The notes: a model not told the origin generated them from the sequence alone. DNA of 64,000 nucleotides from Berkiella_A sp050252335 (GCA_050252335.1 JBFWLB010000004.1:44959-108958); one strand, 5' to 3'; shown: positions 17,801-27,421, counted from the stretch's first letter. A program made the numbers and translations.

Positions 17801-19069
17801 ATGCAAAATAAAGACAAACAATCTTATCTGTTACCCATTGCAATGTTTGCAGTGGCAACTTTCTTTTATCTCTATGAATTCTTGTTGCGTGTTTCACCGA
17901 ATGTTTTAGAGAAAGAATTATTTGTTGCTTTTGGTATGGATGCCAAGGCCTTTGGCTTATTTACGTCTTGTTATTATTGGTCCTATGCTGCTTTACAATT
18001 ACCTGTTGGTGCTTTAACAGATAAGTATGGTCCAAGACGGTTGCTCACCTTTGCTATTGTGTTGTGCTCTGTGAGCACTTTTATGCTCGCCTTAACAGAG
18101 AATTTCTTTTTAAGTTGTGTGTCACGGTTTTTAATTGGTGCAGGTTCAGCATTTGCATTTATTAGCTGTATGAAAATCATTAATATTTGGTTTGCACCAC
18201 GTTTATTCCCCTTATTAACAGGCCTGACTTTAGCGATAGGAACCCTAGGTGCTGCTGTAGGAGGAAACCCACTTTCTTTGGCATTGAAATTTTTAGATTG
18301 GCGGAATTTGCTACATGTGATTGCTGGCATTGGCATTATATTAGGTATTGTTGCTTGGTTGTTGATCAAAGATCAAAATCCCAATCATCCTGATACGTTG
18401 TTACAAGACGAGGGCGCTAATCCAGGTTTTTGGCAGTCGTTGCTTACTGTTGCGAAGCAACCTCAAAATTGGCTTGTTGGTATTTATGCCTTTTTTGTGA
18501 CGGCACCTACAGATGCTTTTGGGGGCGCATGGGGTGTAAAATTTTTAACAGATACACATGGTTTAAGTAGAGAAATAGCTTCTAATGCTGCCGTTACCAT
18601 GACCTTTGTGGGGATGGCTGTAGGCAGCCCATTGTTAGGTTGGATATCCGGTAAATTGGATAGTAGAAAATATCCCATGTTATTTTCAGCTTTATGTGCG
18701 GCACTTGCATTGAGTTTAATTATTTATTTGCCACATCATAATGGCTGGACAGCATCACTTTTGTTTTTCCTCTTTGGCGCAACGGGTACTTATGTGTTGG
18801 CCTTTGTCATGATCCGTCGCATCACAGAATCTAAGTATGTTGCAACCGCTGTTGGGTTTGTGAATATGCTTTCAATGGTGGGTAGTGCATTACTCACTTA
18901 TGTTATTGGCTGGTTACTTGATTTTATGCGGATGGGTGCCGTTAATGAAGCAGGTGTACCGTTTTATTCCGTCTATGATTTCCACGTCAGTCTATTTGTC
19001 TTGCCATTATTTTACGTGTTAAGCGCTGTTTTAATGGTTCCCTTTATTGTCGATAAGAAGGATAAATAA
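17801..19069 (+). CDS. Major facilitator superfamily transporter, substrate unknown
   Basis: A 422-residue inner-membrane protein with about twelve hydrophobic segments. The MFS loop 2-3 signature appears as GALTDKYGPRRLL, with RFLIGAGSAFAFISCMKI in helix 4 and a mirrored GWISGKLDSRKYP in the second half. I do not recognise a substrate class from the sequence. Its stop overlaps the uvrD start by one base (TAATG), so the two are likely co-transcribed, although no functional link is obvious. Confidence 0.85.
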   Translation: MQNKDKQSYLLPIAMFAVATFFYLYEFLLRVSPNVLEKELFVAFGMDAKAFGLFTSCYYWSYAALQLPVGALTDKYGPRRLLTFAIVLCSVSTFMLALTENFFLSCVSRFLIGAGSAFAFISCMKIINIWFAPRLFPLLTGLTLAIGTLGAAVGGNPLSLALKFLDWRNLLHVIAGIGIILGIVAWLLIKDQNPNHPDTLLQDEGANPGFWQSLLTVAKQPQNWLVGIYAFFVTAPTDAFGGAWGVKFLTDTHGLSREIASNAAVTMTFVGMAVGSPLLGWISGKLDSRKYPMLFSALCAALALSLIIYLPHHNGWTASLLFFLFGATGTYVLAFVMIRRITESKYVATAVGFVNMLSMVGSALLTYVIGWLLDFMRMGAVNEAGVPFYSVYDFHVSLFVLPLFYVLSAVLMVPFIVDKKDK

Positions 19070-21276
19070 TGTCCCTGTCCCCAGAGTTTACGCAGCATAT
19101 ATTAGATCCCTTAAACAGAGAGCAGAAGAATGCAGTAACATCCAGTGCGAGATATTTACGTGTTTTAGCTGGGGCTGGTAGTGGAAAAACACGCGTTATT
19201 GTGCATCGTATTGCATGGTTTTTAGCAAGTAACCAAGCGTTATCAAGCAATATTTTAGCAGTAACTTTTACCAATAAAGCGGCCAATGAAATGAGGCACA
19301 GGATTGATCAAGTGCTGCGGTCATCTCATTCTCATATGTGGGTAGGCACTTTCCATGGCCTCGCACATCGTATTTTAAGACGACATCATGCGGTATTAGG
19401 CTTGCCTGAAAATTTCCAGATTATTGATTCCGATGATCAACAACGTATGATTAAACGCATCATCAAAGAAATAGGCTTAGATGAAGAGGTTTGTGAGCCA
19501 AAGCGCGCACAATCTTTTATCAATAAACAAAAAGATGAGGGTAGAAGACCGCACGATGTGGTAAATGCCATGATGCCTGAAGTTGCCATGTTTGCAGAAG
19601 TTTATCGTGTTTATGACAATGCGTGTAAACGAGCAGGGTTGATTGATTTTGCTGAGATATTATTGCTTGCATATGAACTGTGGCGTGATCATAAAGAAAT
19701 ATTAGCGCAATATCAGAGTCAGTTTAGCCATATTTTGGTTGATGAGTTTCAAGATACGAATACCATTCAATACCGATGGTTATCATTGTTATTTGGTGAG
19801 AATAACTTTATTACCATCGTGGGTGATGATGATCAATCTATTTATGGATGGCGTGGCGCACGTGTTGAAAACATTCATAAGTTTAGTCAAGATTTTAAAG
19901 GTACAGATACAGTGCGTTTGGAACAAAATTATCGTTCTACCCAAACTATTCTAAAAACAGCAAATCATTTGATCGCAAATAATCAAGCACGTTTAGGCAA
20001 AGAACTTTGGACAGAGCACGTTCAAGGCGAGCCTATCACCTTATATGGTGCTTTTAATGAAATAGATGAATCGAAATTTATTGTAGAAAGAATTCGTAAA
20101 TGGCTTGAGAGCGGTGGGCATTTAAATGATGTCGCTATCTTATACCGTTCTAATGCGCAATCACGTGTTTTAGAGCAAGCACTACGTCAGGGAAATGTGC
20201 CCTATCGTGTTTATGGTGGTTTACGATTCTTTGATCGCGCTGAAATTAAAGATATATTGGCTTATTTGCGTTTAGTGGTAAATGTTGATGATGATACGGC
20301 TTTAGAGCGTGTTATTAATATGCCACCTCGTGGTGTTGGTGAAAGAACATTGCAAGGTTTAAGGGATATTGCAAAAGAGAAAACAGTGTCTTTGTGGGCT
20401 GCGGCACAACAAAGTGTACCCACTATGAATGCAGGGCGAATTCGTAATGGATTATTGCAATTTATGCAAACCATTGAGGCGATGCAAGAAGCGGTTGCTG
20501 CGCTGACACTACCAAAATTGGCAGAAAAAGTGTTGAATGAATCTGGGATGATGATGTATGTGAAATCACAACCGGGTGAAAAAACACATGTACGCGTTGA
20601 AAACTTAATGGAGTTGATACAAGCGACGCAGCAATACCACAAAGGTTTTGAAGAAGAGCAAGGTCAAACAGAACATAGCATGCAATCATTGCCAGCTTTT
20701 CTTTCTGAGGTTGCGCTGGATGCTGGAGACAAAGAAGGCGAAAATGAGAATGCGGCAAGTGTGAAGTTGATGACGCTGCATTCCGCAAAAGGATTAGAAT
20801 TCCCTGTTGTGTTTATGGCGGGTATGGAAGATGGTCTTTTCCCACATCATCGCAATACTGAAAAACAACCTTTGTTAGAAGAAGAGCGGCGTTTATGCTA
20901 CGTTGGTATTACAAGAGCGATGCAAAAACTCTATTTAACCTATGCAGAGAAGCGTGCTTTTGCTGGATTATCGGGTAGTAATAGGCCCTCACGATTTATA
21001 AATGAATTGCCCAAGCATCTTATTGAAACTGTTAGTTTGAATGTGAATACAGATGCGCCCATGGCTTTTCGTAAAATACCCGCAAGTACTAAAGTAACTA
21101 ATATTAGCAGTGATCTACCCTATGCACTGGGACAGCGTGTGCGACATGCGCGCTTTGGTGATGGTGTGGTAATCTGTGGTGAGGGTAAAGGTGAAGCGGC
21201 ACGTATTCAAGTCAAATTTGAACGAGAAGGGCCGAAGTGGTTGGCGTTGGCCTATGCTAAACTTGAAACTGTTTGA
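19069..21276 (+). CDS. uvrD: DNA helicase II (UvrD)
   Basis: A superfamily 1A 3'-5' helicase that unwinds DNA in nucleotide excision and mismatch repair. The 735 residues show motif Ia/I AGAGSGKTRVI, the N-terminal LNREQKNAVT Q-motif region, motif II LVDEFQDTN, motif III GDDDQSIYGWRGA, motif IV-V TLHSAKGLEFPVVF and motif VI EERRLCYVGITRA. The C-terminal Tudor-like domain (GQRVRHARFGDGVV) distinguishes UvrD/PcrA from Rep. It overlaps the MFS gene by one base. Confidence 0.95.
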   Translation: MSLSPEFTQHILDPLNREQKNAVTSSARYLRVLAGAGSGKTRVIVHRIAWFLASNQALSSNILAVTFTNKAANEMRHRIDQVLRSSHSHMWVGTFHGLAHRILRRHHAVLGLPENFQIIDSDDQQRMIKRIIKEIGLDEEVCEPKRAQSFINKQKDEGRRPHDVVNAMMPEVAMFAEVYRVYDNACKRAGLIDFAEILLLAYELWRDHKEILAQYQSQFSHILVDEFQDTNTIQYRWLSLLFGENNFITIVGDDDQSIYGWRGARVENIHKFSQDFKGTDTVRLEQNYRSTQTILKTANHLIANNQARLGKELWTEHVQGEPITLYGAFNEIDESKFIVERIRKWLESGGHLNDVAILYRSNAQSRVLEQALRQGNVPYRVYGGLRFFDRAEIKDILAYLRLVVNVDDDTALERVINMPPRGVGERTLQGLRDIAKEKTVSLWAAAQQSVPTMNAGRIRNGLLQFMQTIEAMQEAVAALTLPKLAEKVLNESGMMMYVKSQPGEKTHVRVENLMELIQATQQYHKGFEEEQGQTEHSMQSLPAFLSEVALDAGDKEGENENAASVKLMTLHSAKGLEFPVVFMAGMEDGLFPHHRNTEKQPLLEEERRLCYVGITRAMQKLYLTYAEKRAFAGLSGSNRPSRFINELPKHLIETVSLNVNTDAPMAFRKIPASTKVTNISSDLPYALGQRVRHARFGDGVVICGEGKGEAARIQVKFEREGPKWLALAYAKLETV

Positions 21277-21373
21277 CGTTTAGCCATATCTTCATTTGTC
21301 TTATTTATTGCTATTAAATGTGTAGAGTGAGCACCTCTGAGTGCTCCTCACAAATGAAAATCCGCCATCGCGA

Positions 21374-21445
21374 GCAAAAGACGCAAAAAAATGAAATGAG
21401 GGGATAAACTATCACGTCTTTTGCGTGGCAATCCATCATACAGTC
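21374..21445 (+). repeat. Partial copy of the GIY-YIG-flanking palindromic repeat (family D)
   Basis: GCAAAAGACG and CGTCTTTTGC form a perfect 10-bp inverted pair around a 26-30 base loop containing GGATAAACTATCA, followed by TGGCAATCCAT. The same module is inside the two longer copies at 21813 and 22097. It lies between uvrD and the GIY-YIG gene. Confidence 0.75.
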
Positions 21446-21545
21446 TTTCTTGTCATGTTTTTTTTGATGTCCTCAAAATAGATCAAGTATGTCGCTATGT
21501 CTCTCGTAATAATGGAAATATATTTAAAATTCCTAAATAAATAAT

Positions 21546-21839
21546 ATGAATCATAAAAAACCTGCTGTTTACATTGTTACCAACAAAGCGAATGGAACAT
21601 TATATACCGGCGTTACCAGTAATTTAATAAAACGAATTTATGAACATAAACAAGGCGCTGTTCCTGGTTTTACACAAAAATATGGTTGTAAATTACTCGT
21701 CTATTATGAGCAAACAGAAAGTATGATAGCTGCTATTGAAAGAGAGAAACAAATTAAAGGTGGCTCTAGACATAAGAAAATAGCGCTTATTATCAGCATG
21801 AATCCTGATTGGAAAGACTTGTATGACACTTTAATCTGA
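21546..21839 (+). CDS. Small GIY-YIG nuclease-domain protein
   Basis: A 97-residue single-domain protein. AVYIVTNKANGTLYTGVTSN is the GIY-YIG core (YIV and YTG), followed by LIKRIYEHKQG with the catalytic-type Arg, and a glutamate in IEREKQIKG. Stand-alone proteins of this size (YhbQ-like) are common, and their cellular role is poorly known. The last eight codons and stop belong to a 217-base segment that is duplicated downstream, and a related palindromic repeat lies upstream. The gene is therefore embedded in a repeat cluster and may be part of a mobile cassette. Confidence 0.85.
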   Translation: MNHKKPAVYIVTNKANGTLYTGVTSNLIKRIYEHKQGAVPGFTQKYGCKLLVYYEQTESMIAAIEREKQIKGGSRHKKIALIISMNPDWKDLYDTLI

Positions 21840-22029
21840 ATCAGATGGATTGCTTCGCGAAGCGCTCGCAAAGACGGAGTGTTAGTGTTTGCTCCCTAGA
21901 GTCGTCATTGCGAGTAAAAGACGCACTGAAAAGGTAAAACGAAGGATAAACTATCACGTCTTTTGCGCGGCAATCCATCTTAAAGTCTTTCTTACTGCGC
22001 TTTTCTTAAAACTCTCAGATAGACTGCTT
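21813..22029 (+). repeat. 217-bp direct duplication, family D, copy 1
   Basis: Starts inside the final codons of the GIY-YIG gene (AAGACTTGTATGACA) and runs through GATTGCTTCGCGAAGCG, CTCGCAAAGACG, CGTCATTGCGAG, the AAAAGACG/CGTCTTTT pair, and ends AAACTCTCAGATAGACTGCT. CTCGCAAAGACG and CGTCATTGCGAG face each other as an imperfect hairpin. The motif resembles palindromic repeats seen in many intracellular bacteria, including Rickettsia-type elements (from memory, not checked). Confidence 0.85.
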
Positions 22030-22096
22030 CGTCGTGGACTCCTTGCAGTGACGTGCCAAGATATACATTAATATTAAAATTGACAGTTAAGTTGGC

Positions 22097-22313
22097 AAGA
22101 CTTGTATGACATTAATGTAAATCAGATAGATTGCTTCGCGAAGCGCTCGCAAAGACGGAGTGTTAGTGTTTGCTCCCTATAGGCGTCATTGCGAGTAAAA
22201 GACGCAGTGAAAAGGTAAAACGAGGGATAAACTATCACGTCTTTTGCGTGGCAATCCATTATTGAAGTCTTGCTTACTGCGCCCTTCTTAAAACTCTCAG
22301 ATAGATTGCTACG
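22097..22313 (+). repeat. 217-bp direct duplication, family D, copy 2
   Basis: A near-identical, equally long copy of 21813-22029, 284 bases downstream in the same orientation. It includes a decayed copy of the end of the GIY-YIG coding sequence at its left edge (CAAGACTTGTATGACATTAATG), showing that the duplication unit took in the gene's 3' end. Confidence 0.85.
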
Positions 22314-22408
22314 TTATGCCCACTTACCTGTTCGTTATTTTAGTATTGCTTTTGCTGATTTAAGGGCATATAACAAAAGTTGAGCTTTATTTTCCAAGGA
22401 TGGAAAAG

Positions 22409-23587
22409 ATGTTAGACTTGTTAGCTGATGAACTTTTGTTAAACATCACCCAGTATCTACCGTTAAAAGCTCGATTGCAGTTTGCTGCAACGGCTCACCG
22501 ACATTATCGCTTAAGTGATGATCCTCTTAGTTTGAAGAAAAAATTATTGCAAATTTCTGCCCCTCTTGCTGTTGAGCCTACACTAAGTTCTTATCATAGT
22601 TACTGTAAAACCCGTATTACTCGTTTTAAACAAGAGATAGCTTTCTTCCAATCGAGAAAAAATGATGTTTTAACCATCTTAGGCAATACACCCTCTGAAA
22701 CATTATTTTTAGTAAAGTTATTGAAGAAAGTCACTGAGATAAATTTGCATTTTGAAAAATCAGGAGATGAGAAATATATTATTCAAATTAATCGCGTATT
22801 AAACGCGTTGAATGCCCGTTTAATTAATCGACAACTGAAAAAAGGCGTAAACACAGAAAATCTTAAATTATCCTGTATATCACGATTGCCTGAGTATATT
22901 CTCACACAACACAAAGAATATTTTCAAACTGTACGTCGTTGTCAATTTCAAGATAATTATTTAGAAACGCTGCCAGAAAATATAGATTATTTCGAACAGT
23001 TACAGTCTTTAAACTTGTATGATAATCCCATTAGCTTTTTGCCACGTAGTATTGGTGGCCTTTCCAATCTAGAATATTTTTATTTGAGCGATGGATTTTT
23101 AAGAAAATTACCAACAGAATTTTTTGATCTGATAAATCTAAAATGGTTGGCATTGAGTAATATGCAGCTTGAAGCCTTGCCCAAGGATATAGAAAAATTA
23201 CAAGCATTAACTTGGCTATATTTGGGCAATAATCGTATAGAAATACTTCCCAAAGAAATAGCAGCATTACCTAAGCTAAGGGAAATATTTTTAGAAAACA
23301 ATGCATTGAGAGTATATCAGCCACCTGAGATTAAAAATTTTTTTAAGTATAAGCGTATTGATTGGAAGAATTTATTAAAAACACAAAATTCATTACTGTA
23401 CAATAAAGACGGAAGTTCGGCACCTCGGATGGATGACATAAGGCGTTTAGCTTTAAATTTGGAAGATGCTTCCTGCTATTTACCAATGCGAGAGAGTGTT
23501 AGAAACAACACAGAAAATCTTGAATCCTTGGATTTAGAAATAACAAATCTGAATCAGCGGCTTAGGCAATTAAACTTTAGATCTTAA
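22409..23587 (+). CDS. F-box and leucine-rich-repeat protein, candidate secreted effector
   Basis: A 392-residue protein with eukaryote-like architecture. Residues 3-45 (LADELLLNITQYLPLKARLQ and following) fit the F-box pattern LPxEixxxIxxYLPlkdLlxl; F-boxes dock on Skp1 in SCF ubiquitin ligases. A helical middle follows, then about five to six leucine-rich repeats between residues 175 and 302, with the 23-residue LxxLPxxIxxLxxLxxLxLxxNxi pattern (for example LQSLNLYDNPISFLPRSIGG). The start at 22409 is preferred because AAGGA lies 8 bases upstream; an ATG at 22400 has none. No signal peptide or membrane segment. The 3' end overlaps thrB tail-to-tail by 11 bases. Legionella and Coxiella deliver F-box proteins by a type IV system; delivery here is inferred. 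Confidence 0.8.
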   Translation: MLDLLADELLLNITQYLPLKARLQFAATAHRHYRLSDDPLSLKKKLLQISAPLAVEPTLSSYHSYCKTRITRFKQEIAFFQSRKNDVLTILGNTPSETLFLVKLLKKVTEINLHFEKSGDEKYIIQINRVLNALNARLINRQLKKGVNTENLKLSCISRLPEYILTQHKEYFQTVRRCQFQDNYLETLPENIDYFEQLQSLNLYDNPISFLPRSIGGLSNLEYFYLSDGFLRKLPTEFFDLINLKWLALSNMQLEALPKDIEKLQALTWLYLGNNRIEILPKEIAALPKLREIFLENNALRVYQPPEIKNFFKYKRIDWKNLLKTQNSLLYNKDGSSAPRMDDIRRLALNLEDASCYLPMRESVRNNTENLESLDLEITNLNQRLRQLNFRS

Positions 23588-24521
23588 GAGAGTTTATTGA
23601 GAGCCAATTCTTAAAAATTTGCTTAAATTCATTTGGATCTTTGAGCGTAATAGATTCACCGGTTGGTGGGCAATGTTGGCTGACGGTTCTTGTTAGCCAA
23701 AAATGAAAACTCATCAATTGTAAGAACAATAGCAATTCTTGTTGTTCAATTTTTTCAAGAGGTCGAATTGCTTGATAGCTATTTAATAAAGCGTGAAAAT
23801 GCGCTGGGCTTATCTTGAGTTTTTTATCTTGCCAGTTGGTACACCAATCATTAATAGCAATTGCAAGATCTAATAACATGACATCAAAACAAGCATAATA
23901 AAAATCAATGACGCCGGTTAATTGATCTTTCTCAAAAAATGCATTATCCCTGAATAGATCGTAATGAATAGTAGACTTGGGTAATAAATCCCAATGAATG
24001 CGTTGCTGTATATTCAAGCCAGTTTGAAGTAATTTCTGATCATTAATGGGTAGTTTTGCAAAGATTTTTGAAGCGTGTTCTGTGCGCCATTCTCTTCCCA
24101 TGGGGTTGGATAAGGGCTTGAAAGAGTGTGAGTTAATATGCATTTTTGCTAAATATAAGCCAATTTGTCGGCAATTTTCAGGAGAGGGGTGTGGATTGCT
24201 TTTGCCGGGCAAAAAAGAGACTAAACACGCAGGTTTTCCCTGAATATAACGGATTGAATTCTGATGATTGTCTAATAGAGGCGTGGCGCAGGAAAGCGCT
24301 TGTTTGGAAAGAAATTCAGTGAGTGTTAAATAGTGTTCAGCAGTTTCTTTATTGAGTACTTCAAATACAGTAAAGATGTATTTTTGATGATTGATATTGA
24401 GTAGGTAGTTTGTGTTGACCGTTCCTTCTGTAATGCCTTGATAAGACTGTAACTTACCCAAGTTGTATGCACTTAAGAAATCAGTTAGCTCACCTTCTGT
24501 AATGCTTGTTATCACCGACAT
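23577..24521 (-). CDS. thrB: Homoserine kinase, APH-fold type (ThrB)
   Basis: Phosphorylates homoserine for threonine synthesis. The 314-residue product belongs to the aminoglycoside-phosphotransferase-like ThrB found in Pseudomonas and relatives. It shows GITEGTVNTNYLL (nucleotide loop), LVSFLPGKS, the catalytic TIHYDLFRDNAFF and the metal-binding VIDFYYACFD. The ATG at 24521 has GAG upstream and gives the usual MSVIT N-terminus; two ATGs further upstream lack support. It is convergent with the F-box/LRR gene and divergent from polA. No other threonine genes are adjacent. Confidence 0.88.
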   Translation of the reverse strand: MSVITSITEGELTDFLSAYNLGKLQSYQGITEGTVNTNYLLNINHQKYIFTVFEVLNKETAEHYLTLTEFLSKQALSCATPLLDNHQNSIRYIQGKPACLVSFLPGKSNPHPSPENCRQIGLYLAKMHINSHSFKPLSNPMGREWRTEHASKIFAKLPINDQKLLQTGLNIQQRIHWDLLPKSTIHYDLFRDNAFFEKDQLTGVIDFYYACFDVMLLDLAIAINDWCTNWQDKKLKISPAHFHALLNSYQAIRPLEKIEQQELLLFLQLMSFHFWLTRTVSQHCPPTGESITLKDPNEFKQIFKNWLSINSLKI

Positions 24522-24583
24522 TTTCATTCTCGTGTTAAGATGCAAAGTTAAAATTGAGTACTCAAATCACAGGTTAATTCAAC

Positions 24584-27274
24584 ATGCAGCCAAAGGAAAC
24601 AAAAAAACTCGTCTTAGTAGATGGTTCATCTTATCTATTTAGAGCCTATCATGCGCTTCCCCCGCTTACCAACTCTAAAGGTGTACCCACAGGAGCCGTT
24701 TATGGCGTTGTAAACATGTTGCGTAAACTGATTAAAGAAGAAAAACCAGATTATTTAGCAGTTATCTTTGATACAAAAACCAAAAATTTTAGGCATGCGC
24801 TTTTTGATGCTTACAAAGCTAATAGACCAGAGATGCCTGAGGAATTAGCCGTTCAGATAAAACCTTTACATGACGTTATTCAATCAATGGGCATTCCACT
24901 GTTGGCCTTTGAAGGGCTTGAGGCAGATGATGTGATTGGTACTTTAAGTGAGCTGGGACACCAGCAGAACTTAGCTGTCTTGATTTCAACATGCGATAAA
25001 GACATGGCACAATTGGTTAAACCTGGTGTGCTGTTAGTCAATACCATGTCAGGCACGGTTATGGATGAAAAAGGGGTTGTCGCTAAATTTGGTGTATGTC
25101 CCAATCAAATTGTAGATTATTTGGCATTGATGGGAGATAGCGTTGATAATATTCCCGGTGTGCCTAAGGTAGGTCCTAAGACCGCACAAAAATGGTTAAA
25201 TCAATATGAAACATTGGATAATTTGATAAAGCATCAAAATGAGATCACCGGAAAAGTAGGTGAGTATTTTCGTGCACATATTGATTTTTTACCAATCGGT
25301 AAACAGCTTGTTACAATTAAAACAGATTTAGTATTAGAGATTCAGCCTTCTGATCTCATTGTGCAGCCACCAGACAACGCAGCATTGTTTGAATTATATA
25401 CATCCTTAGAATTTAATTCTTGGTTAAAAGAATTAGCATTGGCGGGAAAGGAAGCTGTTCCAATCAAGCAAGCACAGTATGAGACTCTTTTCGAAAGTGG
25501 GGCACTGGATAAATGGGTCGCAGATATTCAAAAAGCAGGTTATGTCGTCGTTGATACGGAAACAACCAGTCTTAATCCTCATTTGGCAGACTTGGTGGGT
25601 ATTTCATTATCTATAGAAGAAGGCAAAGCGTGTTACATCCCCTTAACGCATCATTATTTGGGTTGTCCTTCTCAGCTTGCCAAAGAACAGGTATTAGATA
25701 AATTAAATGCTATTTTTGCAGATAATAAAATTCAGAAAATTGGACAGCATTTAAAATATGATATGCATGTATTGCATAATCAAGGTATGCAGCTTGAGCC
25801 TATTACGCATGATACGATGTTAGCTTCCTATTGTTACCATTCTACGCAGACACGTCATGATATGGATAGCATGGCAAAATTCTATTTGAATTATGAAACC
25901 ATTTCTTTTGAAGCTGTTGCAGGTAAAGGGGCCAAGCAGGTTACCTTTGATCAGGTGGAAATTGAAAAAGCCTCTCAGTATGCGGCAGAGGATGCGGATG
26001 TAACACTCAGATTACATCACTATTTTCAAGCGAAGCTCAAAGAAAACAAGGTATTGCGAGCGCTTTATGAAGAACTTGAGATGCCCTTGGTTGAAGTGCT
26101 TTATCGCATGGAGCAAGCGGGCGTATTGGTGGATGAGCAGAAGTTAAATGTCCAAAGCCAAGAGATAGCACATCGATTGACTGTGCTGGAAGAAGAAGCG
26201 TATGCCCTTGCTGGTTGCAATTTTAATTTGGGATCACCAAAGCAGCTGCAAGAAATACTCTATGAAAAATTTAATCTGCCTGTTACACACAAAACACCCA
26301 AAGGCGCGCCCTCTACTTCTGAAGAGGCCTTGCAAGAGTTGGCGCATGATTATGATTTTCCAAGACTGATCTTAGAGCATCGTAGCTTAAGCAAGCTAAA
26401 ATCTACCTATACTGATAAGTTACCTTTACTGATTAATCCGAATACGCATCGTATTCATACTTCTTATCATCAAGCTGTGACTGCAACAGGACGTTTATCT
26501 TCAAGCGATCCTAACTTGCAAAATATACCGATTCGAACAGAAGAGGGGCGAAAAATACGTCAAGCATTTATTGCAAAACCTGGTTTTGAATTAGTCTCTG
26601 CTGATTACTCTCAAATCGAACTGCGTATTATGGCGCATCTCTCTCAGGATGCTGGCTTGTTAAAGGCATTTCAGGCCAATGAAGATATACATCGTTTTAC
26701 GGCGAGCGAGGTTTTTGGAGTTGATTTGCAAGATGTCACCGCTGAGCAAAGAAGAAGTGCAAAAGCGATTAACTTTGGACTTATTTATGGAATGTCTGCT
26801 TTTGGCTTGGCTAGACAATTAGATATTGAGCAGGGAGCAGCAAAAGCGTATATGGAGCTTTATTTTAAGCGCTATCCGGGGGTGAAAAATTACATGGATG
26901 CGATTAGGGAAACTGCGCGGCAACAAGGTTTTGTTGAGACCCTGTTAGGACGTCGTTTGTATTTAGCTGATATTAACGCTAAGCACGCACCTCGTCGCAA
27001 GCAAGCAGAAAGAATTGCAATCAATGCACCGATGCAGGGAACCGCTGCAGATATTATTAAGCGTGCAATGTTGCAAGTATATAAGGCGATTAAAGGTCGG
27101 GATGACATTGTCATGTTAATGCAAGTGCATGATGAGTTGGTGTTTGAAGTCAAGCAGTCCAGTATTGAACAAGCCAAGCAACTTATTAAACAGGCAATGG
27201 AAAGTAGCATGGCGTTATCTGTGCCACTTTTGGTGGAAATAGGTTCAGGTTTGAATTGGGATGAAGCGCATTAA
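24584..27274 (+). CDS. polA: DNA polymerase I
   Basis: Repair and Okazaki-fragment polymerase. The 896 residues contain three domains: N-terminal 5' nuclease (LVDGSSYLFRAYHALPPLTN, GDSVDNIPGVPKVGPKTA), a 3'-5' exonuclease (VVDTETTSLNPHLADLVG, with the acidic residues intact, and QHLKYDMHVL), and the polymerase (DPNLQNIPIRTEEGRKIRQA, ADYSQIELRIMAHLS, RRSAKAINFGLIYGMSAFGL, QVHDELVFEV). The stop codon is immediately followed by a palindromic repeat. It is divergent from thrB across a 62-base gap. Confidence 0.98.
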   Translation: MQPKETKKLVLVDGSSYLFRAYHALPPLTNSKGVPTGAVYGVVNMLRKLIKEEKPDYLAVIFDTKTKNFRHALFDAYKANRPEMPEELAVQIKPLHDVIQSMGIPLLAFEGLEADDVIGTLSELGHQQNLAVLISTCDKDMAQLVKPGVLLVNTMSGTVMDEKGVVAKFGVCPNQIVDYLALMGDSVDNIPGVPKVGPKTAQKWLNQYETLDNLIKHQNEITGKVGEYFRAHIDFLPIGKQLVTIKTDLVLEIQPSDLIVQPPDNAALFELYTSLEFNSWLKELALAGKEAVPIKQAQYETLFESGALDKWVADIQKAGYVVVDTETTSLNPHLADLVGISLSIEEGKACYIPLTHHYLGCPSQLAKEQVLDKLNAIFADNKIQKIGQHLKYDMHVLHNQGMQLEPITHDTMLASYCYHSTQTRHDMDSMAKFYLNYETISFEAVAGKGAKQVTFDQVEIEKASQYAAEDADVTLRLHHYFQAKLKENKVLRALYEELEMPLVEVLYRMEQAGVLVDEQKLNVQSQEIAHRLTVLEEEAYALAGCNFNLGSPKQLQEILYEKFNLPVTHKTPKGAPSTSEEALQELAHDYDFPRLILEHRSLSKLKSTYTDKLPLLINPNTHRIHTSYHQAVTATGRLSSSDPNLQNIPIRTEEGRKIRQAFIAKPGFELVSADYSQIELRIMAHLSQDAGLLKAFQANEDIHRFTASEVFGVDLQDVTAEQRRSAKAINFGLIYGMSAFGLARQLDIEQGAAKAYMELYFKRYPGVKNYMDAIRETARQQGFVETLLGRRLYLADINAKHAPRRKQAERIAINAPMQGTAADIIKRAMLQVYKAIKGRDDIVMLMQVHDELVFEVKQSSIEQAKQLIKQAMESSMALSVPLLVEIGSGLNWDEAH

Positions 27275-27421
27275 TATAGTCTTCGCACATGACTTCTCGG
27301 GGGTGTTGTCTTCGCCCTCTCGCAATCCTCATGTACTTTTATGGGAATGAAGGTTGCTCGAGGCTTGACGCCTACCCGACATTGTGCCCCTTGCGGGTAA
27401 AAGCCATGTGCTGTGACTATA
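27275..27421 (+). repeat. ~147-bp palindromic element, family B, copy 1
   Basis: Begins at the base after the polA stop. Ends TATAGTCTTCGCACATG and CATGTGCTGTGACTATA are inverted repeats; the interior has CTCGCAATCCTCATG and TTGCTCGAGGCTTGACGCC. Related copies are at 33799-33937, 40497-40626 and, inverted, 48477-48617. Confidence 0.8.

Noticed and set aside
21889..22071. 60-codon frame after the GIY-YIG gene
   Set aside because: It is contained in the 217-base repeat and adjacent sequence, with no coding signature.
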